DNA of 64,000 nt, from positions 9,059,501 through 9,123,500 of the forward strand of contig NZ_CP108054.1 in assembly GCF_036173125.1 (NCBI RefSeq), written 5' to 3'. Source of the stretch: Streptomyces sp. NBC_00286. GTDB lineage: Bacteria; Actinomycetota; Actinomycetes; Streptomycetales; Streptomycetaceae. This document shows positions 7,841-16,380 of this stretch, piece after piece. Made by a program: the position numbers and the translations under genes. The notes below the pieces were generated by a model that was given only the letters and a program-made list of their open reading frames with translations, was not told the origin of the DNA and did no database searches. Position 1 is the first letter of the stretch. Each line of letters opens with the position of its first letter.

Positions 7841-9372
7841 GCACACCACTCGTGGAGGCGCGTGGGATCACCAAGCGATACGGTCCCACCGTCGCCCTCC
7901 AAGACGGTCAGCTCACTGTCCTCCCCGGCGAGTCCCACGCCCTCGTGGGCCGCAACGGCGCGGGCAAGTCCACACTCGTCACCATCCTCACCGGACTCCA
8001 GGCCGCCGACGAGGGCACCGTCCGCTTCGACGGCGAGCCCGCGCCCGCGCTCGCCGACCGGGACGCCTGGCGGCGCAAGGTGGCCTGCGTCTACCAACGG
8101 CCCACGGTGGTCCCGGAGTTGACGGTCGCCGAGAACCTCTTCATCAACCGGCAGCCCACCGGCCGCGGCGGCCTCATCAGCTGGCGCCGGCTGAAGGAGC
8201 AGGCGGCCGAGGTCCTCGACACCTGGGACGTGCACGTCGACCCGGAGGCGCGTACCGCCGATCTCAAGGTCGAGGACCGTCAAATGGTCGAGATCGCCCG
8301 GGCGTTGAGCTTCGGCGCCCGGTTCATCGTCCTCGACGAACCCACCGCGCAGCTCGACAACCGGGAGATCGAGCGCCTCTTCACGCGCATGCGCGCGCTC
8401 CAGGAGTCCGGCGTCACCTTCCTGTTCATCTCGCATCACCTCCAGGAGGTGTACGAGGTGTGCCAGACCGTCACGGTGCTGCGCGACGCCCGCTGGATCA
8501 CCACCGCGCCGGTCGCCGAACTGCCGCGCGGCGCGCTGGTCGAGGCGATGGCGGGGGAGGCGGTCGCCGAACGGCAGGCGGCCGCCGCGGAAGCGGTGCT
8601 GGAACACGCGGACACCGTGCTGGAGGACAAGGGTGCCGACGCGCCGGTCGTGCTGGAGGCGAAGGGTCTGACCTCCGACACGTACGAGAACGTCGATCTG
8701 ACCGTTCGCCGCGGCGAGGTCGTCGGTCTCGCCGGTTCCAGCGCCAGCGGGAAGATCACGCTCGCCGAGTCCTTCGCCGGACTGCACACCCCGACCTCGG
8801 GAACCGCCCTGCTGGACGGCACGCCGCTGCCGTTCGGCGATGTCCAGGGAGCACTGAAGGCCGGCGTCGGCTGCGTGCCGCGCGACCGGCACGGACAAGG
8901 GCTCGTCTTCGGGATGACCATCGGCGACAACGCCACCATGAGCATCCTGGACCGGCTCGGGAAGTACGGGTTCGTGGGCACCGCTCGCAAGCGTGGCTTC
9001 GCCACCGAGCTGATCGACCGGCTGGACATCCACGCCGAGGGCCCCGACCAGCCCGTATCCGATCTCTCCGGCGGCAACGCGCAGAAGGTGGTCATGGCCC
9101 GCGCCCTCGCCTCCGACCCGCGGCTTCTCGTCCTCATCAACCCCACCGCGGGCGTCGACGTGAAGTCCAAGGAGTCCCTGCTCTCCCGCGTGGACTCGGC
9201 CCGGGACGACGGGACCGCCGTGCTCGTCGTCTCCGACGAACTCGACGACCTGCGCCGCTGCGATCGCGTTCTCGTCCTCTTCCACGGCCGCGTCGTGGCC
9301 GAGCACCCCGCGGGCTGGCGCGACCACGAGCTCATCGCATCCATAGAAGGAGTGGATCAGGACCATGGCTGA
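7837..9372 (+). CDS. Sugar ABC transporter ATP-binding protein, two NBDs, second degenerate
   Basis: 511-residue RbsA/XylG-type protein with two fused nucleotide-binding domains. NBD1 has Walker A GRNGAGKST, an atypical signature LKVEDRQMVEIARAL and Walker B FIVLDEPTAQLD. NBD2 has a good signature LSGGNAQKVVMARAL, but Walker A reads GSSASGKIT (Ile in place of the Ser/Thr after Lys) and Walker B reads LLVLINPTAGVD in place of LDEP. Thus NBD2 probably does not hydrolyse ATP, as in some members of the family. It starts by ATGA overlap with the binding-protein gene and overlaps the permease gene by 8 bp. Confidence 0.88.
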   Translation: MSTPLVEARGITKRYGPTVALQDGQLTVLPGESHALVGRNGAGKSTLVTILTGLQAADEGTVRFDGEPAPALADRDAWRRKVACVYQRPTVVPELTVAENLFINRQPTGRGGLISWRRLKEQAAEVLDTWDVHVDPEARTADLKVEDRQMVEIARALSFGARFIVLDEPTAQLDNREIERLFTRMRALQESGVTFLFISHHLQEVYEVCQTVTVLRDARWITTAPVAELPRGALVEAMAGEAVAERQAAAAEAVLEHADTVLEDKGADAPVVLEAKGLTSDTYENVDLTVRRGEVVGLAGSSASGKITLAESFAGLHTPTSGTALLDGTPLPFGDVQGALKAGVGCVPRDRHGQGLVFGMTIGDNATMSILDRLGKYGFVGTARKRGFATELIDRLDIHAEGPDQPVSDLSGGNAQKVVMARALASDPRLLVLINPTAGVDVKSKESLLSRVDSARDDGTAVLVVSDELDDLRRCDRVLVLFHGRVVAEHPAGWRDHELIASIEGVDQDHG

Positions 9373-10405
9373 CACGAAGGCCCCGTCGGCCTCGCCCGCC
9401 ACCTCCAAGCAGGCGGTGGTGAAGGGCAGCGCCAACGCCAAGTCCGTACTTCTGCGCAGGGCCCGCGAACTCGCCCTCGTACCGGCGCTGTTGCTGCTCC
9501 TCGTACTCGGTGCGTTCGTCAACGACTCGTTTCTCACCGAGCGCAACCTGATCTCGATCCTCGGGGCCTCCGCGGCACTCGCGATGGTGGTACTCGCCGA
9601 GTCGCTGGTGCTCATCACCGGGAAGTTCGACCTGTCCCTTGAGTCGGTCGTCGGCATCGCGCCCGCCGTCGGCGCGCTGCTCGTGCTGCCCGCCGCGGCC
9701 TCCGGCTGGGGTACCGACCTGCCAGCGGGGCTCGCCCTGCTGGCGATCCTGCTCGTGGGCGCGGCGATCGGCGGCTTCAACGGCGTGCTCGTCGTGAAGT
9801 TCAAGCTCAACGCGTTCATCGTGACGCTCGCGATGCTGATCGTCCTGCGCGGTCTGCTGGTCGGCGCGACCAAGGGCAAGACACTGTTCGGCATGCCCGA
9901 CGCCTTCTACACGCTGGCCACCACCACCTTCCTGACGGTGCCCATCTCGGTGTGGCTGGCGGCGGCCGCGTTCGGTGCCGCGGGCCTCATGCTCAGGTAC
10001 CACCGCTGGGGGCGCGCCCTGTACGCGATCGGCGGCAACGCGGATGCGGCGCGGGCGGCCGGGATTCGGGTCGATCGCGTGATGCTCGCGGTGTTCATCA
10101 TCGCGGGGTCGCTCGCCGCGGTGGGCGGGCTGTTGCAGACCGGGTACGTCGGCGCGATCAACGCCAACCAGGGTCAGAACATGATCTTCACGGTGTTCGC
10201 CGCGGCGGTTATCGGGGGGATCAGCCTCGATGGCGGCAAGGGCACCATGTTTGGCGCCCTTACGGGCGTCCTCCTTCTTGGGGTTGTCCAGAACTTGCTG
10301 ACGCTTGCGCAGGTTCCGTCCTTCTGGATTCAGGCCATTTACGGAGGAATCATTCTGGTTGCCCTCATGATTGCCCGTGTGACGACGGGCCGTGCGCAGG
10401 ACTAA
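9365..10405 (+). CDS. Sugar ABC transporter permease (RbsC-like)
   Basis: 346-residue integral membrane protein with about ten predicted hydrophobic segments and a hydrophilic N-terminal tail of about 30 residues. The conserved motif LSLESVVGIAPAVGALL and the EAA-like loop GNADAARAAGIRVDRV identify the BPD_transp_2 (RbsC/XylH) family. It forms the channel for the sugar taken up by the two preceding gene products. The 3' end is followed by a hairpin-bearing repeat before the catabolic genes, which may lower downstream transcription relative to the transporter. Confidence 0.88.
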   Translation: MADTKAPSASPATSKQAVVKGSANAKSVLLRRARELALVPALLLLLVLGAFVNDSFLTERNLISILGASAALAMVVLAESLVLITGKFDLSLESVVGIAPAVGALLVLPAAASGWGTDLPAGLALLAILLVGAAIGGFNGVLVVKFKLNAFIVTLAMLIVLRGLLVGATKGKTLFGMPDAFYTLATTTFLTVPISVWLAAAAFGAAGLMLRYHRWGRALYAIGGNADAARAAGIRVDRVMLAVFIIAGSLAAVGGLLQTGYVGAINANQGQNMIFTVFAAAVIGGISLDGGKGTMFGALTGVLLLGVVQNLLTLAQVPSFWIQAIYGGIILVALMIARVTTGRAQD

Positions 10406-10528
10406 GCACGGATTGCAGCTGCGAGTGCGTCGTGGCTGGTCGCGCAGTTCCCCGCGCCCCTACGGGGCGCGATGGCGCACCGAACTCGGCAAGTTCGCTC
10501 CCTCTGTCCCTGACCGAAAGGCACCTCT
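10406..10528. repeat. Dispersed hairpin repeat inside the sugar operon
   Basis: Contains the element GTGGCTGGTCGCGCAGTTCC running into the perfect stem CGCGCCCC-TAC-GGGGCGCG (10453-10471). Copies of the same element occur near 2088, 2330, 32180, 36815, 53800 and 54060. Placed between transporter and catabolic genes it could act as a partial terminator or mRNA-stabilising hairpin. Confidence 0.65.
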
Positions 10529-11902
10529 GTGTCCTCATCTGCCGCACCCCGTATCACCGCGGTCGACACCTTCGATATTCGCTTCCCGACCTCTCGCGAG
10601 CTCGACGGCTCCGATGCGATGAATCCGGACCCCGACTACTCGGCCGCGTACGTCGTGCTGCGTACCGATTCGGAGGACGGGGCGGAGGGGCACGGGTTCA
10701 CGTTCACCATCGGGCGGGGGAACGATGTTCAGGTTGCCGCGATCGATGCTTTGCGGCCGCATGTTCTCGGGCGGGCGGTGGATGAACTGTGCGCGGATCC
10801 GGGGTCGTTGGCCCGGGATCTGACCGGGGACAGCCAACTGCGGTGGCTCGGGCCCGAGAAGGGCGTGATGCACATGGCGATCGGCGCCGTCGTGAACGCC
10901 GTATGGGACCTCGCCGCCAAGCGCGCCCAGAAGCCGCTGTGGCAGTTGCTCGCCGATGCCACCCCGGAGTTCCTCGTCTCTCAGGTCGACTTCCGCTATA
11001 TCGCGGACGTCCTCACCCCCGAGGACGCGCTCCAACTGCTCAGACGCGGCAGAGAGGGCGCCGCGGAACGCACCGAACTGCTCAAGGAGCGCGGCTTCCC
11101 CGGCTACACCACCTCACCCGGCTGGCTCGGCTACTCCGACGAGAAGCTCACCCGCCTCGCCCGCCAGGCCGTGGCCGACGGCTTCACCCAGATCAAGCTG
11201 AAGGTGGGCGCGGACCTCGCCGATGACGTACGTCGCTGCCGGGTGGCCCGTTCCGTCGTCGGCCCGGGCATCCGGATGGCCATCGACGCCAACCAGCGCT
11301 GGAACGTCGACGAGGCCATCGAGTGGACCAAGGCGCTCGCCGACTTCGACCCGTACTGGATCGAGGAGCCCACCAGCCCCGACGACGTCCTCGGCCATGC
11401 CAAGATCCGCGAGGCCGTCGCACCGGTCAAGGTCGCCACCGGCGAGCATGTCCAGAACCGGATCGTCTTCAAGCAGCTCCTCCAGGCCGGGGGCATCGAC
11501 GTCCTGCAGATCGACGCGGCCCGCGTCGGCGGCGTCAACGAGAATCTCGCGATCCTGCTCCTCGCGGCCAAGTTCGGCGTCCCCGTCTGCCCGCACGCCG
11601 GCGGCGTCGGCCTGTGCGAACTCGTCCAGCACCTCTCGATGTTCGACTACGTGGCCCTGTCCGGCACCACCGAGGACCGCGTCATCGAGTACGTCGACCA
11701 TCTGCACGACCACTTCCTCGACCCGGTGGTGATCAGGGAAGGTCACTACATGGCACCCACCGCGCCCGGCTTCTCGGCCACCATGCGACCCGAGTCCCTC
11801 GCCGAGTTCACGTTCCCCGGCGGCACATTCTGGGCCGCCGACCTCGCCCAGCAGGCATCCACCGATCAGCGGCTCACCGGCCGGAAAGGGGCAGCGGCAT
11901 GA
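10529..11902 (+). CDS. L-fuconate dehydratase-like enolase-superfamily enzyme
   Basis: 457-residue member of the mandelate racemase/enolase superfamily, close in length and motifs to L-fuconate dehydratase. Catalytic and metal-site motifs are visible: KLKVG with the KxK pair at residues 223 and 225, AIDANQRW, the EEP motif [16 protein letters not shown], and a His in [12 protein letters not shown]. It would dehydrate L-fuconate to 2-keto-3-deoxy-L-fuconate. The GTG start follows GAAAGG. It overlaps the SDR gene by 4 bp. Specificity for fuconate over related sugar acids is inferred from the whole cluster. Confidence 0.85.
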   Translation: MSSSAAPRITAVDTFDIRFPTSRELDGSDAMNPDPDYSAAYVVLRTDSEDGAEGHGFTFTIGRGNDVQVAAIDALRPHVLGRAVDELCADPGSLARDLTGDSQLRWLGPEKGVMHMAIGAVVNAVWDLAAKRAQKPLWQLLADATPEFLVSQVDFRYIADVLTPEDALQLLRRGREGAAERTELLKERGFPGYTTSPGWLGYSDEKLTRLARQAVADGFTQIKLKVGADLADDVRRCRVARSVVGPGIRMAIDANQRWNVDEAIEWTKALADFDPYWIEEPTSPDDVLGHAKIREAVAPVKVATGEHVQNRIVFKQLLQAGGIDVLQIDAARVGGVNENLAILLLAAKFGVPVCPHAGGVGLCELVQHLSMFDYVALSGTTEDRVIEYVDHLHDHFLDPVVIREGHYMAPTAPGFSATMRPESLAEFTFPGGTFWAADLAQQASTDQRLTGRKGAAA

Positions 11903-12663
11903 CCGACACCCAGGACTTTGCGGGGCTCAAGGCGCTGGTGACGGGCGGCGCGTCCGGCATCGGCCGGGCCACCGCGGAACTCCTGGCCGCCCGCGGCGCC
12001 CAGGTAGCCGTCCTCGACCTGGACCCGTCGAGCGTCGACAAACCCCTGCTCGGATACCAGGCGGACGTCAGCGACGACACCTCCGTACGCAGGGCTGTCG
12101 CGTCCGCCGTCGCCGACCTCGGCGGCCTTGACGTACTGGTCAACAACGCGGGCATCGGCGCCCAGGGCACCGTCGAGGACAACGACGACGCCCAGTGGCA
12201 CCGGGTCCTGGACGTCAACGTCCTCGGCATGGTGCGCACGGCCCGCGCCGCCCTGCCCCATCTGCGCGAGTCCGCACACGCGGCCATCGTGAACATCTGT
12301 TCCATCGCCGCCACCGCGGGCCTGCCGCAGCGCGCCCTGTACTCCGCGTCCAAGGGCGCCGTGCTGTCGCTGACCCTCGCCATGGCCGCCGACCACGTCC
12401 GCGAGGGCATCCGCGTCAACTGCGTGAACCCCGGCACCGCGGACACCCCCTGGATCGGCCGCCTCCTGGACGCCGCCGAGGATCCCGCCGCCGAACGGGC
12501 CGCCCTGGAAGCCCGCCAGCCCACCGGCCGCCTGGTCTCCGCGCCCGAAGTCGCGGGCGCCATCGCCTACTTGGCGAGCCCGCTGTCCGGCGCGACCACC
12601 GGTACGGCACTCGCCGTGGACGGCGGAATGCAGGGGCTGCGGCTGCGGCCCGTGGGGCAGTGA
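11899..12663 (+). CDS. SDR oxidoreductase, probably 2-keto-3-deoxy-L-fuconate dehydrogenase
   Basis: 254-residue classical short-chain dehydrogenase. It has the NAD-binding motif [10 protein letters not shown] near residue 16, NNAG near 87, a catalytic Ser in the ICSIAATAG segment, and YSASK as the Tyr-Lys pair. The C-terminal VDGG is standard. Within a fucose pathway, SDR enzymes oxidise either L-fucose or 2-keto-3-deoxy-L-fuconate; because an aldo-keto reductase next door fits the first step, the latter is favoured here. ATGA overlap with the dehydratase gene and TGATG overlap with the reductase gene show tight coupling. Confidence 0.85.
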   Translation: MTDTQDFAGLKALVTGGASGIGRATAELLAARGAQVAVLDLDPSSVDKPLLGYQADVSDDTSVRRAVASAVADLGGLDVLVNNAGIGAQGTVEDNDDAQWHRVLDVNVLGMVRTARAALPHLRESAHAAIVNICSIAATAGLPQRALYSASKGAVLSLTLAMAADHVREGIRVNCVNPGTADTPWIGRLLDAAEDPAAERAALEARQPTGRLVSAPEVAGAIAYLASPLSGATTGTALAVDGGMQGLRLRPVGQ

Positions 12664-13667
12664 TGCGTACGCCGATCCGGTCCCGGGTGCTGGGACGGTC
12701 CGGCGTCGAGGTCACCGAGCTGGCCTTCGGTGCCGCGGGCATCGCGGGCCTGTTCACGCCGGTGAGCGACGAGCAGGCGTACGCCGCACTCGACACGGCT
12801 TGGAACGCGGGGATCCGCTACTTCGACACGGCCCCGCACTACGGGCTCGGCGTGTCGGAGCGGCGCGTCGGCGCGATGCTGCGCGGGCGGTCCGGGTACA
12901 CGGTCTCCACCAAGGTGGGCCGACGTCTCGAGCCTTTCAGCGGGGGAGGCGACGACCTCGCAAACGGCTTTGCCGTGCCCGCCACCCACCGCCGCGTGTG
13001 GGATTTCAGCGCCGACGGCGTACGCCGGAGCCTGGAGGAGAGCCTGGAGCGGCTCGGCCTAGACCGTGTCGACGTCGTCTACCTCCACGACCCGGACGAC
13101 CATGCCGAGCAGACCTTCCGTGAGGCGTATCCAGAACTGGAGGCGATGCGTGCGGAAGGTCTGGTCGGTGCGATCGGCGCCGGTATGAACCAGGCCGAGA
13201 TGCTCACCCGCTTCGTCCGCGACACCGACGTCGACGTGGTGCTGTGCGCGGGCCGCTACACACTCCTCGACCAGCGGGCCCTGACCGAACTGCTGCCGGC
13301 CGCGCACGAACGCTGCACATCCGTCGTCATCGGCGGTGCCTTCAACTCCGGCCTCCTGGCGGACCCGAAGCCGGGAGCGACGTACAACTACGCGTCCGCA
13401 CCAAGAGAGTTGCTGGACCAAGCCCTGCGGATCAAGGCGATCGCGGAACGCCACGGCACCACCCTGCGCGCCGCCGCCCTAGCCTTCCCGCTCGCGCATC
13501 CCGCCGTCGCGAGTGTCCTCGTCGGTACCCGCTCGGCGGACGAAGTCCGCGACACCGTACGGCAGTTCGCCAGGGACGTACCGGCGGAGTTCTGGCAGGA
13601 GCTGCGGGAGGCCAAGCTGCTGCCCGAGGAGGCCCCCGTGCACGTATCGGAAGAGGAGCCGTCGTGA
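12663..13667 (+). CDS. Aldo/keto reductase, probable L-fucose dehydrogenase
   Basis: 334-residue TIM-barrel oxidoreductase. Catalytic tetrad residues are visible: Asp in RYFDTAPHYG with the Tyr in the same motif, Lys in VSTKVGR, and His in YLHDPDD. The NADP-binding C-terminal region includes VLVGTRSADEV. The fold group (galactose/fucose dehydrogenase-like AKR) oxidises the C1 of L-fucose or D-arabinose to the lactone with NAD(P). Translational coupling through TGATG and GTGA overlaps places it inside the operon. The substrate is inferred from context. Confidence 0.85.
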   Translation: MRTPIRSRVLGRSGVEVTELAFGAAGIAGLFTPVSDEQAYAALDTAWNAGIRYFDTAPHYGLGVSERRVGAMLRGRSGYTVSTKVGRRLEPFSGGGDDLANGFAVPATHRRVWDFSADGVRRSLEESLERLGLDRVDVVYLHDPDDHAEQTFREAYPELEAMRAEGLVGAIGAGMNQAEMLTRFVRDTDVDVVLCAGRYTLLDQRALTELLPAAHERCTSVVIGGAFNSGLLADPKPGATYNYASAPRELLDQALRIKAIAERHGTTLRAAALAFPLAHPAVASVLVGTRSADEVRDTVRQFARDVPAEFWQELREAKLLPEEAPVHVSEEEPS

Positions 13668-13978
13668 GAATCGCCCTGCACACCAAGGTCCGCGCCGACC
13701 GCATCGCCGAGTACGAGGCTGCCCATCGCGAGGTGCCTGTCGAGCTCACGGACGCGATCCGCGCCGCCGGTGCCACCTCCTGGACGATCTGGCGCAGCGG
13801 CACCGACCTCTTCCATGTCCTGGAGTGCGAGGACTACGGGCGGCTCCTCGCCGAGCTGGAGAAACTGCCGGTCAACATCGCCTGGCAGACACGCATGGCC
13901 GAGCTGCTGGACGTAGTGCACGACTACTCGTCCGAGGGCGCCGAGGCGGGCCTGCCGGTCGTCTGGGAGCTGCCATGA
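13664..13978 (+). CDS. L-rhamnose/L-fucose mutarotase family protein
   Basis: 104-residue protein of the RhaM/FucM-like mutarotase family, which interconverts alpha and beta anomers of 6-deoxyhexoses. Typical motifs are MRIALHTKVRADRIAEYEAAH at the start (here GTG-initiated), TSWTIWRSGTDLFHVLECED in the middle, and a Trp-rich end VVWELP. Length equals the family norm. It overlaps both neighbours by 4 bp. It would supply the anomer needed by the dehydrogenase, or speed equilibration after import. Confidence 0.87.
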   Translation: MRIALHTKVRADRIAEYEAAHREVPVELTDAIRAAGATSWTIWRSGTDLFHVLECEDYGRLLAELEKLPVNIAWQTRMAELLDVVHDYSSEGAEAGLPVVWELP

Positions 13979-14826
13979 CGGAACGTACGATCGTCGATGC
14001 CCACCACCATGTGTGGGACCTCTCCGTACGTGACCAAGACTGGATCACCGGGACCGAACTCCAGCCGCTGCGGCGGAACTTCATCCTCGCGGACCTCGAA
14101 CCCGAGACGCGCGCCGCCGGAGTCGGCCGCACCGTCCTGGTGCAGACGATCACCGTGCCCGAGGAGACCCCGGAGTTCCTGGCCCTCGCCGAGGACACCG
14201 AGCTGATCGGGGGAGTGGTCGGCTGGACCGACCTGACCCGGCCGGACGTCGCCGACGAGCTGGCACGCCTTGCGGAACTCCCGGGCGGCGCGTACCTGCG
14301 AGGCATCCGCCACCAGGTCCAGGGCGAGCCCGACCCCCAGTGGCTGCTGCGCCCGGACGTACGCCGAGGACTCACCGCCGTCGCCGCCGCGGGCCTCGCC
14401 TACGACCTGGTCGTCCTGCCGCACCAGCTGCCCGCCTGTGTGAAGGCGGCTGAAAGCCACCCCGAACTCACCTTCGTCCTCGACCACTTGGGCAAACCGC
14501 CCATCGCCTCGGGCGAACTCGAACCCTGGGCCAGCCAGGTCCGCGCGCTCGCCGCGCTGCCCAACACCGTCTGCAAGCTGTCCGGCATGGTGACGGAGGC
14601 GGACCCGAAGAGCTGGACGGTGAGCGATCTGGCTCCTTACGCGGACACGGTGCTGGAGGCCTTCGGCCCGTCCCGGCTGATGTTCGGCTCGGACTGGCCG
14701 GTGTGCACACTGGCCGCCACGTACGGCCAAGTGCTGGACGCCACCGGGGAGTTGACGTCCGGGCTGAACGACAGCGAGCGCGCCGAGGTCTTCTCAGGTA
14801 CCGCGAGCCGCGTCTACGCCCTCTGA
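13975..14826 (+). CDS. L-fuconolactonase (amidohydrolase family)
   Basis: 283-residue metal-dependent hydrolase of the amidohydrolase_2 family. The N-terminal HHH-type metal motif is IVDAHHHVWDL; further ligands appear in a His before the GLAYDLVV strand, in FVLDHLGKPP, and in the terminal FGSDWPVC with its Asp. It would open L-fucono-1,5-lactone to L-fuconate, the step between the dehydrogenase and the dehydratase in this operon. It is the last gene of the set, and its 3' end overlaps the convergent lipase maturation factor-like gene by 13 bp. Confidence 0.87.
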   Translation: MTERTIVDAHHHVWDLSVRDQDWITGTELQPLRRNFILADLEPETRAAGVGRTVLVQTITVPEETPEFLALAEDTELIGGVVGWTDLTRPDVADELARLAELPGGAYLRGIRHQVQGEPDPQWLLRPDVRRGLTAVAAAGLAYDLVVLPHQLPACVKAAESHPELTFVLDHLGKPPIASGELEPWASQVRALAALPNTVCKLSGMVTEADPKSWTVSDLAPYADTVLEAFGPSRLMFGSDWPVCTLAATYGQVLDATGELTSGLNDSERAEVFSGTASRVYAL

Positions 14827-16232
14827 ACGGAGACCTCAAGCCGTGCGGGCGGCAGGAACTCCCGCACGTACGTCCGCTGCCAGCAGGCGCGCGTCTCGCG
14901 CAGCTCCCGCCAGGTCGTGTACCGGTAGCGGTACAGGCTCGCGCGTACGTACCTGGGCGGCCGATCCGCCGGGAACGGGGAGCGGCGCAGCAGCCGCAGG
15001 GTGTCCCGGTCGTTCTCCAGCAGCCGCTCCACCAGGGCGCCGAACCAGGAGCCGGCGTACGCGGGGGAGAGCCCCACGAACCACATCAGCCAGTCGAGCC
15101 GCAGATGGTACGGGGCGAACTGGCGCGGCCAGTGCCGGGGATCACCCGGCTTGCCCTTGAACTCGTACTCCCGCCAGTCGGAGTCCGCCCGCGGCAGCTC
15201 GTCCAGCGTGCCCTCGAGGACGACCTCGTACCGCTGCCGGCTGACGCTGCCGAACGCCCCGTAGGTGTTGACGAGGTGGAGCGGGTCGAAGGAGCGGTTC
15301 ATGACCTGATGGCGGGAGACCAGGTTGCGGGCCGGGCGGTAGCTGAGGGCGACCAGTCCGGCGGCGACGGCCAGGACCACGATCTCGTACCAGAGCGGAG
15401 CGTCCGACGGCCCGCGCGTCACTCCGTAGTCCACGGCCGACAGCGCGACCACGATCGTGATCCAGTTCAGCCAGGCGAAATTGCCCGACAGGACCAGCCA
15501 CAGCTGGGTGACGATCATCAGACCCGCGGCGGCCGTCGCGATGGGCTGCGGGGCGAAGAGCAGGACGGGGACGACGAGCTGGGTGAAGTGGCTGGCCGCC
15601 ACCTCCACCCGGTGCAGAGGCTTCGGGAGATGGTGGAAGAACCAGCTCAGCGGGCCCGGCATCGGCTGGGTCTCATGGTGGTGGTCGAGGCAGGTCAGCT
15701 TCCGCCAGCAGGGGTCGCCGCGCATCTTGATCAGCCCGGCCCCGAACTCGACGCGGAACAGGAGCCAGCGCAGCAGGAAGAGCATCACGATCGGCGGGGC
15801 GACCTCGTCGTTGCCCAGGAAGACGGCGAGGAAGCCGACCTCCAGGAGCAGGGACTCCCAGCCGAAGGAGTACCAGGTCTGCCCGACATTCACGATCGAC
15901 AGATACATCACCCAGGGGACGAGCCACAGCAGCATGCCGCCCCAGAGCGGCAGTTGACCGTCCAGGCCCGCGATGAGCGCGACCGAGACCGCGCAGCCGG
16001 TCCAGGCCCAGGCCGCGAAGAAACGGTCGGAGTAGTGGAAGTGGAACACGCTCGGTGCCTGCCGGAAGGGCACCCGGGCGACGAAACGGGGCACCGGCAG
16101 CATGCCGCGCTCGCCCATCAGCGCGCGGAACTGCAGCGCCGCGCTCAGGAAGGCGAAGAGATACACGACGGCCAGCGCCCGCTGGAAGACCAGCCGGCTC
16201 ATCCAGTACTCGGGTGCGGTGAACCACTCCAT
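14814..16232 (-). CDS. Lipase maturation factor family membrane protein
   Basis: 472-residue multi-spanning membrane protein of the LMF family. About eight hydrophobic segments occupy the first 330 residues, including YLSIVNVGQTWYSFGWESLLLE and the GAGLIKMRGDPCW motif with the following HHHETQPMP loop, all hallmarks of LMF1-like proteins. The C-terminal 140 residues are soluble and basic. The bacterial role is not established; in animals LMF1 helps fold secreted lipases. The ATG at MEWFTAP has an AAGGGA site at good spacing, so it is preferred to the ATG eight codons upstream. Confidence 0.84.
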   Translation of the reverse strand: MEWFTAPEYWMSRLVFQRALAVVYLFAFLSAALQFRALMGERGMLPVPRFVARVPFRQAPSVFHFHYSDRFFAAWAWTGCAVSVALIAGLDGQLPLWGGMLLWLVPWVMYLSIVNVGQTWYSFGWESLLLEVGFLAVFLGNDEVAPPIVMLFLLRWLLFRVEFGAGLIKMRGDPCWRKLTCLDHHHETQPMPGPLSWFFHHLPKPLHRVEVAASHFTQLVVPVLLFAPQPIATAAAGLMIVTQLWLVLSGNFAWLNWITIVVALSAVDYGVTRGPSDAPLWYEIVVLAVAAGLVALSYRPARNLVSRHQVMNRSFDPLHLVNTYGAFGSVSRQRYEVVLEGTLDELPRADSDWREYEFKGKPGDPRHWPRQFAPYHLRLDWLMWFVGLSPAYAGSWFGALVERLLENDRDTLRLLRRSPFPADRPPRYVRASLYRYRYTTWRELRETRACWQRTYVREFLPPARLEVSVQRA

Positions 16233-16380
16233 CTCGCCGGCTCCCTTCTCGCCCATCGTGACGCTGCGTGACGCCTTCGTTTATGGGGTTCCCAGGACCG
16301 TCGCGAGCAACTCGATCCGCTCACATTTCAGTGGTGACGAGAAGTCGAAGATTTGGCCAAACCCTGGCAAGGTAAGGCCC

